From the NCBI GenBank assembly GCA_011525065.1, contig WTIY01000140.1, forward strand, positions 1 to 12,168: a DNA stretch of 12,168 bases. The letters run 5' to 3'. This DNA comes from Flavobacteriales bacterium (GTDB taxonomy: Bacteria > Bacteroidota > Bacteroidia > Flavobacteriales > Flavobacteriaceae). Under the pieces are notes generated by a model. That model worked only from the letters and a program-made list of their open reading frames with translations. It was not told where the DNA came from and did no database searches. Both the position numbers and the translations under genes were made by a program. Positions 7,199-12,168 of this stretch are shown here, piece after piece; the first letter of the stretch is position 1; each line of letters begins with the position of its first letter.

Positions 7199-7206
7199 CA
7201 AAAGTA
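7199..7206 (-). promoter_or_regulatory. Predicted -7 element of the helicase gene
   Basis: The minus-strand octamer TACTTTTG fits TAnnTTTG exactly and lies between the rdgB stop and the helicase start. No clear -33 TTTG is visible 17-23 bases upstream. Transcription would start near 7195, giving a leader of about 90 bases, the longest predicted in the window. Confidence 0.5.
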
Positions 7207-7241
7207 CATGGAATAAATGGGATTCTCGGAATTCTTCGAGC

Positions 7242-7838
7242 TTATTTCAAATGGTCTCTTAACCATTCCATGAGCTGATTCATGGCCAATCCACGATGGC
7301 TCAACACAGATTTTTCTGCCAAAGTCATTTGCGCAAAAGTCCGATCATGACCTAGGGGTTGAAAAATCGGATCATAACCAAATCCTGCCATTCCTCTTGG
7401 CTGTCTGAGTATGTGACCCGAACAAATGCCCTCAAAATAATGGGTTACGCCATTCCAGCTCAGCGCAATCACTGTGCGAAATTGGGCCCGCCGGTCCTCT
7501 AAATCGACCATGGAGTTTAACAATTTAGCCATATTTTCCTCAGCATTAGCCTTAGGACCAGCATATCGGGCGCTGTACACTCCAGGAGCACCATTCAAGG
7601 CCATAACCTCTAAACCCGTATCATCAGCAAAACAATTCATCCCTGTGGTCTGAACTACGGCATCCATTTTCAACAACGCATTGCCTCGGAGGCTTTGAGC
7701 CGTTTCCTCCACGGGTGCTTCGTGCGTTAAATCTGCCAAGTACAGGAGATCGATTTCACTGGGTAATTGGGCTCGAACTTCTCTGTATTTATTCGCATTA
7801 TGGGTAGCAAAAACTAACTTAATGGGGACTTTACTCAT
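7242..7838 (-). CDS. rdgB: XTP/dITP diphosphatase (non-canonical purine NTP pyrophosphatase, HAM1/RdgB family)
   Basis: The enzyme hydrolyses XTP, ITP and dITP to the monophosphate and pyrophosphate, keeping deaminated purines out of DNA and RNA. The 198-residue length is typical. Signature segments are the nucleotide-binding LVFATHNANKYREV (8-21), the metal-site region CFADDTGLEVMAL with Asp72/Asp73 at the conserved acidic pair, the SARYAG loop (90-95), GFGYDPIF (152-159) and LSHRGLAM (179-186) with His181/Arg182 for base recognition. The ATG overlaps the stop of the TrmH-family gene by four bases (ATGA), so the two are probably translated from one mRNA. No promoter of its own was seen. The symbol follows the family; I see no missing residue. 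Confidence 0.95.
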   Translation of the reverse strand: MSKVPIKLVFATHNANKYREVRAQLPSEIDLLYLADLTHEAPVEETAQSLRGNALLKMDAVVQTTGMNCFADDTGLEVMALNGAPGVYSARYAGPKANAEENMAKLLNSMVDLEDRRAQFRTVIALSWNGVTHYFEGICSGHILRQPRGMAGFGYDPIFQPLGHDRTFAQMTLAEKSVLSHRGLAMNQLMEWLRDHLK

Positions 7839-8488
7839 TTGGACTTAGATTTAAATCGCTCAATAATGCCTGCTGCATCCTTTATGGAGGCCTTGGTCCA
7901 ACGACATTTTATGGCGTATTTTTCCTGTTCACTCAAGGTCCAATCCACAGGGGCAATTCTGAGTTTACTCACCAAATCATTCAATATAATGGCCGCAGAA
8001 ACTGATATGTTTAAACTCTCTGTAAACCCGTGCATCGGTATGGTTAATGTTCGATCGGCCTCTTGCATCAATTCAGGACTAATTCCGTTTTTCTCCGTAC
8101 CAAAAACCAAAGCCGATTTTTGTCTGAGGTCGAAAGTGGATAACTGTTCCCCGTAGCGTGGGCTGGTCGCTACAATTTGATAGCCTTGATTCCTGAGTGT
8201 TTTGATACAGCCTTGTGCGTCATTATGGCGATGAATGTCTACCCATTTTTGAGCGCCCATGGCTATTTCCTTATCGACTCGCTTACCAAAACGCTTCTCG
8301 ATCACGTGGAGATCCTGAATGCCAAATACATCGCAGCTGCGCATTACAGCACTGGTATTGTGCATTTGATAAACGTCCTCGGTTACTACCGTGAGCCATC
8401 GGGTACGCTCCAAGAGTACCCTATCAAATAGGGTGCGTCTACGCGGAGTCAAAAAACTTTCTAGATGACGCAACAATTCAGGTTCCAT
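7835..8488 (-). CDS. trmH: TrmH-family (SpoU) RNA 2'-O-ribose methyltransferase, probably tRNA Gm18
   Basis: This SPOUT-fold enzyme transfers methyl from S-adenosylmethionine to a ribose 2'-OH. SpoU motif 1 is VYQMHNTSAVMRSCDVFGI with Asn43 and Arg50, motif 2 is LVFGTEKNGIS (127-137), and motif 3 is IPMHGFTESLNISVSAAIIL with Ser158, Leu159 and Asn160 for SAM binding in the knot. The 217 residues match TrmH (about 220-230) rather than the longer RlmB/TsnR forms, which carry an extra N-terminal ribosome-binding domain. The basic C-terminus (SIKDAAGIIERFKSKSK) is also TrmH-like. It is the first gene of a two-gene unit with rdgB and diverges from the 8608-9159 gene across 119 bases. I did not find a convincing promoter. 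The family is certain; tRNA G18 as the target is inferred. Confidence 0.9.
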   Translation of the reverse strand: MEPELLRHLESFLTPRRRTLFDRVLLERTRWLTVVTEDVYQMHNTSAVMRSCDVFGIQDLHVIEKRFGKRVDKEIAMGAQKWVDIHRHNDAQGCIKTLRNQGYQIVATSPRYGEQLSTFDLRQKSALVFGTEKNGISPELMQEADRTLTIPMHGFTESLNISVSAAIILNDLVSKLRIAPVDWTLSEQEKYAIKCRWTKASIKDAAGIIERFKSKSK

Positions 8489-8595
8489 AACGCAATTTAC
8501 TAAATATTGAAACTTTCATTTGACCAAAGTGCCCGCAGCATTATCGCTTTTTACAATTGCTGATCTCAAGCGCTGAATCAATCCCAGAATATGAC

Positions 8596-8603
8596 TAAAT
8601 TGG
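8596..8603 (+). promoter_or_regulatory. Weak -7-like element before the 8608 gene
   Basis: TAAATTGG differs from TAnnTTTG at one position and ends four bases before the ATG, a placement like that of rlmH. No -33 partner is evident. The rest of the 119-base divergent spacer (8489-8607) shows no clear promoter for the leftward trmH gene and no strong repeat. Confidence 0.2.
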
Positions 8604-8607
8604 GTCA

Positions 8608-9159
8608 ATGAAACAGGGAGTTTGGGACGCCATTAAATTTGATAAAGCTTCACGACAAAACCGTGAGCATTCTGCCAATTGGCTGGCAGCACACCCTGAA
8701 AGTATTCCAGAGTTCATGGATCTTTTGCTGAGCGCACCGCCAAAACAACAGTTGATTTGCGCCTATGTATTTGAACTTTTTGGCTCCCTTCATTTAACAC
8801 TGTTATCGCCTTATATGAATCAGGTAATTCGGCACTTGGAGGCGTTTAAACTGAGCGGAGCCCAGCGCGCTTTGCTCCATGTGCTTCATCTTTATTTGGC
8901 CGATGAGAAAAAAAACTTAGATCACATTGATGAAGATTTGTTTCAGACTTTAGTCTCCTATTGTTTTGACGTTTTAATCACGGATCCGCCGCAGCCTGTG
9001 GCCAATGAGGTACATGCCATGAGTTGTCTGACGTACTGCTGCTCGAGAGCAATTTGGATTCAGGAACCACTCAGCAGTTTATTGCTTGAAAACCTTCCAA
9101 AGCGCAGTGCTGGTTATCAATCCCGTGCCAAAAAAGTGCTCAAAAGCATCCAAAAATAA
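8608..9159 (+). CDS. Conserved-looking helical protein of unknown function upstream of purB
   Basis: I do not recognise this 183-residue protein. It lacks a signal peptide and membrane segments, so it is probably cytoplasmic. It is predicted almost entirely alpha-helical, with alternating short amphipathic helices (WDAIKFDKASRQ, IPEFMDLLLSA, QQLICAYVFELF, GAQRALLHVLHLYLA, LFQTLVSYCFDVLI), recalling ARM/HEAT-like solenoid scaffolds. A cysteine cluster is seen in MSCLTYCCSRAIW near 132-144, and the C-terminus is basic (RAKKVLKSIQK). No catalytic signature and no adenylosuccinate lyase motif is present. Amino-acid and codon use resemble the neighbours, which supports it being real. It precedes purB by 95 bases in the same orientation, but purB has its own promoter, so linkage is loose. 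The start ATG has no upstream in-frame rival that I saw. Confidence 0.75.
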   Translation: MKQGVWDAIKFDKASRQNREHSANWLAAHPESIPEFMDLLLSAPPKQQLICAYVFELFGSLHLTLLSPYMNQVIRHLEAFKLSGAQRALLHVLHLYLADEKKNLDHIDEDLFQTLVSYCFDVLITDPPQPVANEVHAMSCLTYCCSRAIWIQEPLSSLLLENLPKRSAGYQSRAKKVLKSIQK

Positions 9160-9227
9160 TGGGTTTTATCCTGCAGTTTCAGGCACAAAAAATTAAGACC
9201 ACAGTGGGCTAACTCGCCATTGATGAT

Positions 9228-9235
9228 TATCTTTG
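9228..9235 (+). promoter_or_regulatory. Predicted -7 element of purB
   Basis: TATCTTTG is an exact TAnnTTTG match and is identical to the octamers before rlmH and tRNA-Pro. It ends 19 bases before the purB ATG, so a short leader of roughly 14 bases is expected. The -33 region is poor (GTGG at 9204-9207). The upstream part of this 95-base spacer holds only a weak CCTG/CAGG hairpin at 9170-9183. Confidence 0.55.
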
Positions 9236-9254
9236 CTTTTTGAATCGCTAAACG

Positions 9255-10598
9255 ATGTCACAAACCAGTCTTCAAGCCATATCGCCCATCGATGGACGTT
9301 ATGCGTCAAAAACTCAAAGTCTCGTACCTTTTTTTTCAGAAGCTGCCCTGATACAATACCGCGTCAGAGTAGAAATTGAATATTTTTTGGCTCTAGTGGC
9401 CCTACCCTTACCTCAACTCAAGGGATTTGATTCGAGCCATACAGATGCACTACGGGCCATTTATTTAAAATTCAATACACAGGATGCTTTAGCTATCAAA
9501 AACATTGAAAAGACCACCAATCACGATGTAAAGGCAGTAGAATATTTTATAAAGGAGCGCTTTGACGCTCTTGGCCTTAGCGAATTCAAAGAATTCATCC
9601 ATTTTGGATTGACCTCTCAAGACATCAACAATACAGCGATTCCGTTAAGCATTAAAGAGGCCATTGAAAACGTATATCGCCCTGAATTACAAATCCTGAT
9701 CGATCGTCTGCAGCATTTTGCCGACCAGTGGAAGGAAGTCCCTATGTTAGCGCGCACACATGGTCAAGCGGCCTCACCGACTCGACTCGGAAAAGAAATT
9801 AAAGTTTTTGTAACCCGTCTAGAAGAGCAAATCCAGGGTTTTGATCACCTGAGTCATGCAGCCAAATTTGGTGGTGCAACAGGAAATTACAACGCCCACA
9901 AGGTCGCTTATCCTGATGTGGATTGGCAAGGTTTTGGAAAAAACTTTGTGGAAGGTGTCCTGGACTTACACCATTCCTTCCCTACCACACAAATCGAACA
10001 CTACGACCACATGGCCGGCTTATTTCACTTGATGGAGCGCATCAATACAATTGTTTTGGATTTGAATCGGGATTTTTGGACCTACATCTCGATGGATTAC
10101 TTTAAACAAAAAATCAAAGCGGGGGAAGTGGGCTCTTCAGCCATGCCACATAAAGTAAATCCAATTGATTTTGAAAACAGTGAAGGCAACTTGGGGATTG
10201 CCAATGCCCTGTTGAGTCATTTGGCCGCCAAACTGCCCGTGAGTCGACTGCAGCGTGATTTGACCGACAGTACAGTGTTGCGCAATGTTGGGGTGCCTTT
10301 TGGTCATACACTTATTGCCGTGCAATCCACCGTCAAAGGTTTGGACAAATTGCTTTTGAATCCAGAAAAAATCCATGAGGATTTGGAAAACAATTGGGCG
10401 GTAGTGGCTGAGGCCATTCAAACTGTACTCAGAAGAGAAGCCTACCCCAATCCCTATGAGGCCCTAAAAGGGTTAACAAGAACTAACGAAGGCATGAGTG
10501 AAGCCACAATTCATGAATTCATTGACTCACTTGAGGTATCCGCGGCCATCAAAGAAGAGCTCAAAGCCATCAATCCTCAAAATTACACGGGTATTTAA
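9255..10598 (+). CDS. purB: Adenylosuccinate lyase
   Basis: PurB acts twice in purine synthesis: it releases fumarate from SAICAR to give AICAR, and from adenylosuccinate to give AMP. It is a cytoplasmic homotetramer of the fumarase/aspartase superfamily. The 447-residue length and motifs match the E. coli-type enzyme: SPIDGRYASKT at 10-20, KTTNHDVKAVEYF at 86-98, GLTSQDINN at 118-126, ARTHGQAASPT at 166-176 with catalytic His169, and the superfamily signature GSSAMPHKVNP at 293-303 with catalytic Ser295. The C-terminus (AYPNPYEALKGLTR) is also conserved. The ATG follows a perfect -7 element. The S41 lipoprotein gene begins 10 bases after its stop with no visible promoter, so the two are probably co-transcribed. 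Confidence 0.97.
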   Translation: MSQTSLQAISPIDGRYASKTQSLVPFFSEAALIQYRVRVEIEYFLALVALPLPQLKGFDSSHTDALRAIYLKFNTQDALAIKNIEKTTNHDVKAVEYFIKERFDALGLSEFKEFIHFGLTSQDINNTAIPLSIKEAIENVYRPELQILIDRLQHFADQWKEVPMLARTHGQAASPTRLGKEIKVFVTRLEEQIQGFDHLSHAAKFGGATGNYNAHKVAYPDVDWQGFGKNFVEGVLDLHHSFPTTQIEHYDHMAGLFHLMERINTIVLDLNRDFWTYISMDYFKQKIKAGEVGSSAMPHKVNPIDFENSEGNLGIANALLSHLAAKLPVSRLQRDLTDSTVLRNVGVPFGHTLIAVQSTVKGLDKLLLNPEKIHEDLENNWAVVAEAIQTVLRREAYPNPYEALKGLTRTNEGMSEATIHEFIDSLEVSAAIKEELKAINPQNYTGI

Positions 10599-10608
10599 GT
10601 TTAGATTC

Positions 10609-12018
10609 ATGAACGCATTGAGATTAATATCCTGGCGTTTTGTGTTGATGCTCAGTCTCAGCGCACTGGTCATGACCTCCTGTTTTGAAGATTTAGACGA
10701 TGTCGACCAGCCAGCGAGCACATTACAGATCAATGATTTCATTTGGCGCGGTTTAAATTATTTCTACTTGTACAAAGAACAGGTCCCCATGCTCAGTGAT
10801 GCGGCCTTTGACAATGAAGGGGACAAAAACACCTATCTCGCCAGCTTTGAAAGTCCCGAGGATTGTTTTGATGCCTTGACCTACAGTGATGATGCCTTTA
10901 GTTTACTGGTGGAGGATTATCTAGTGCTAGAAAATGCTCTGGCTGGCATTGCCTTGAGCAACGGCATGGAATACGGACTGGTTTACTACCCCAATGACAA
11001 CACGAGAATCTTTGGTTATGTGCGTTATGTCCTGCCGGGAAGTGATGCCGAAATTCAAGGCATTGAGCGCGGTATGGTCTTTAATCGTGTGGATGGCATT
11101 CAGCTCAATACAAGCAATTACAGCGACTTATTGGAGCCAGACACCTACACCTTGGGCTGGGCAGAATTTGATGGCACACAAATCGTCCAACTCAACCAAA
11201 CATCAACCCTGACCAAAACTCAATTGACTGAGAATCCAGTGCACAAAATAGCCGTTTTTCAGCACCCCGGACATACTGTGGGTTACCTCATGTACAATGG
11301 TTTCACAAATGAATTTGACAATGATTTGAATGCGGCCTTTGGTCAGTTCATGACTGAGGGGGTAACGGATCTCGTCCTGGATCTGCGATACAATGGCGGT
11401 GGATCGGTTCGTACCGCAACCGCTCTGGCAGGAATGATTACGGGGCAATTTCAGGGAGCGGTATTTTATACCGAACAATGGAATACAGATAGACAGGCAG
11501 AATACGCGGAGCCAGGATACTTTGTAAACAGTCTGGCAAACGGTTCGGCTTTAAATTCTCTGGGGCTAACCCGTGTGTATGTATTGACTTCCGGCAGCAG
11601 TGCCTCAGCGAGCGAGCTCGTTATTAATGGGCTAAAGCCTTATATCGATGTCGTTCAAATCGGCCTGCCAACTCGGGGTAAATACCAGGCTTCTTTTTTG
11701 CTTTACGATGGGCCCGCACCTCAATTTAGCCGAAGTCAAGCCAATACGGGTCATCGTTACGCCATGCTCCCTTTAGTCTTTAAAACACTTAACGCCAATG
11801 GGGTCACTGATTACAACAACGGCTTGAATCCAGACATTGAACTCAGTGAAGACTTCAGCAATCTAGGGATTTTAGGTGATGAAAATGAACCCCTTCTGGC
11901 GCGAGCGCTAATGGAAATTTTGGGCCTTCCTCTTCCCTTTGATACGCCGTTTCGCGTTCAGCAAATGAGCGAACTCAAAACACCACTGCACGCATTGGAC
12001 GGCCAAATGTTTCGTTGA
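10609..12018 (+). CDS. S41-family (tail-specific/CtpA-like) peptidase, predicted lipoprotein
   Basis: The 469-residue product starts with a signal peptide (RLISWRFVLMLSLSALVMTS-C) and a lipobox cysteine at 25, so it should be anchored in the cell envelope as a lipoprotein. The -3 residue is Met, less usual than Leu. Residues about 39-110 form a Bacteroidota-specific N-terminal helical region. A PDZ-like part follows (VRYVLPGSDAEIQGIERGMVFNRVDG, roughly 138-163). The S41 core has LVLDLRYNGGG at 255-265 and TSGSSASASE at 327-336. Ser333 and Lys358 are 25 residues apart, the spacing of the Ser-Lys dyad in this family. The frame stays open upstream to 10498 inside purB, but the ATG at 10609 restores a normal signal peptide and is preferred. 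It follows purB by 10 bases. It probably degrades or processes envelope proteins; substrates are unknown. Confidence 0.93.
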   Translation: MNALRLISWRFVLMLSLSALVMTSCFEDLDDVDQPASTLQINDFIWRGLNYFYLYKEQVPMLSDAAFDNEGDKNTYLASFESPEDCFDALTYSDDAFSLLVEDYLVLENALAGIALSNGMEYGLVYYPNDNTRIFGYVRYVLPGSDAEIQGIERGMVFNRVDGIQLNTSNYSDLLEPDTYTLGWAEFDGTQIVQLNQTSTLTKTQLTENPVHKIAVFQHPGHTVGYLMYNGFTNEFDNDLNAAFGQFMTEGVTDLVLDLRYNGGGSVRTATALAGMITGQFQGAVFYTEQWNTDRQAEYAEPGYFVNSLANGSALNSLGLTRVYVLTSGSSASASELVINGLKPYIDVVQIGLPTRGKYQASFLLYDGPAPQFSRSQANTGHRYAMLPLVFKTLNANGVTDYNNGLNPDIELSEDFSNLGILGDENEPLLARALMEILGLPLPFDTPFRVQQMSELKTPLHALDGQMFR

Positions 12019-12026
12019 TAAATGAA

Positions 12027-12054
12027 AAAAGCTGAGCAAAACTGCCCAGCTTTT
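12027..12054 (-). terminator. Intrinsic terminator shared by tRNA-Pro and the S41 peptidase gene
   Basis: AAAAGCTG and CAGCTTTT form an eight-base-pair stem around a 12-base loop that can extend by two G-C pairs past one mismatch. On the minus strand it begins one base after the tRNA 3' end and is followed by a run of six T, a good intrinsic terminator. On the plus strand it comes nine bases after the S41 stop with a shorter T-run, so it may work both ways between the convergent genes. Confidence 0.7.
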
Positions 12055-12055
12055 G

Positions 12056-12129
12056 TCGGGATGACTGGATTCGAACCAGCGACCCCACGCACCCCATGCG
12101 TGTACGCTACCAGACTGCGCCACATCCCG
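12056..12129 (-). tRNA. tRNA-Pro (anticodon GGG)
   Basis: The 74-base minus-strand sequence folds into a complete cloverleaf. The acceptor stem CGGGATG/CATCCCG is perfectly paired, the D arm is GCGC...GCGT, the anticodon stem CACGC/GCGTG encloses loop ATGGGGT, and the T arm GCTGG-TTCGAAT-CCAGT has one G-T pair. Positions 34-36 read GGG, decoding proline CCC and CCU. The discriminator base is A, and CCA is not encoded, so it must be added by tRNA nucleotidyltransferase. It faces the S41 gene, has a perfect -7 element 13 bases upstream, and is followed at once by a terminator hairpin. Confidence 0.96.
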
Positions 12130-12142
12130 AATTTGAGGTCTG

Positions 12143-12150
12143 CAAAGATA
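12143..12150 (-). promoter_or_regulatory. Predicted -7 element of tRNA-Pro
   Basis: The minus-strand octamer TATCTTTG matches TAnnTTTG exactly and ends 13 bases before the mature tRNA 5' end, leaving a precursor leader of about 8-10 bases. The -33 element would fall at or beyond the right edge of the window and cannot be checked. Confidence 0.55.
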
Positions 12151-12168
12151 TTTCTTTTATTCTTTATC

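Noticed and set aside
7225..7240. Near-palindrome CTCGGAATTCTTCGAG just after the rdgB stop.
   Set aside because: Only four base pairs are firm and no T-run follows; not a credible terminator.
8489..8607. TTTG at 8528-8525 as a possible -33 element for the leftward trmH gene.
   Set aside because: No acceptable TAnnTTTG element is found at the right distance; the best octamers differ at two or more positions.
10498..10608. Open frame upstream of the S41 gene extending 37 codons back into purB.
   Set aside because: It is antagonistic to a normal lipoprotein signal peptide and has no sensible protein content; the ATG at 10609 gives a proper N-terminus.
11908..12123. A 71-codon minus-strand frame running through the tRNA, its terminator and the S41 3' end.
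   Set aside because: It would translate through a tRNA and a terminator; it is a shadow frame.

Overview
The window looks like chromosomal DNA from a Bacteroidota species, most likely a marine flavobacterium. Three things point there: a type IX secretion (T9SS) type A sorting domain on a secreted hydrolase; TAnnTTTG -7 promoter elements (the Bacteroidota housekeeping sigma signature) in place of -10 TATAAT boxes, with no clear Shine-Dalgarno sites; and Bacteroidota-type CarboxypepD_reg-like and S41 lipoprotein families. The genome is moderately AT-rich. I see no insertion sequence, phage gene, CRISPR array or defence locus, so this is mainly a housekeeping region.

Layout. 1-755 (-) is nadC, NAD biosynthesis, cut by the left edge. 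It diverges from rlmH (855-1328, +), the 23S rRNA pseudouridine methyltransferase. From 5201 down to 1383 (-) lies a tight three-gene unit: a secreted CarboxypepD_reg-like protein, a class 3 aldehyde dehydrogenase, and a T9SS-exported alpha/beta hydrolase whose start overlaps the dehydrogenase stop (ATGA). Upstream, 7102-5294 (-) is a DEAD-box RNA helicase with a DbpA-type RNA-binding domain and a basic tail. It has its own promoter and a leader that can fold into two back-to-back hairpins. Next, 8488-7242 (-) is a coupled pair, a TrmH-family RNA methyltransferase and an RdgB-type house-cleaning nucleotide pyrophosphatase. From 8608 to 12018 (+) lie an unrecognised alpha-helical protein, purB (adenylosuccinate lyase) and an S41-family lipoprotein peptidase. 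A hairpin separates the last gene from a convergent tRNA-Pro(GGG) at 12129-12056.

How the genes fit together. Several concern RNA maturation or decoding (rlmH, trmH-like, DEAD helicase, tRNA-Pro) or nucleotide supply and quality (nadC, purB, rdgB). The 5201-1383 unit is the most accessory-like part: it pairs a cytoplasmic aldehyde-oxidising enzyme with an exported lipase/esterase-like protein, suggesting lipid or ester use, though the substrate cannot be read from sequence. The observations most worth checking are the structured leader of the helicase, three identical TATCTTTG promoter elements (one so close to rlmH that its mRNA may be leaderless), and a perfect DnaA-box sequence in the nadC/rlmH spacer. 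I did not find convincing evidence for an undescribed multi-gene system.
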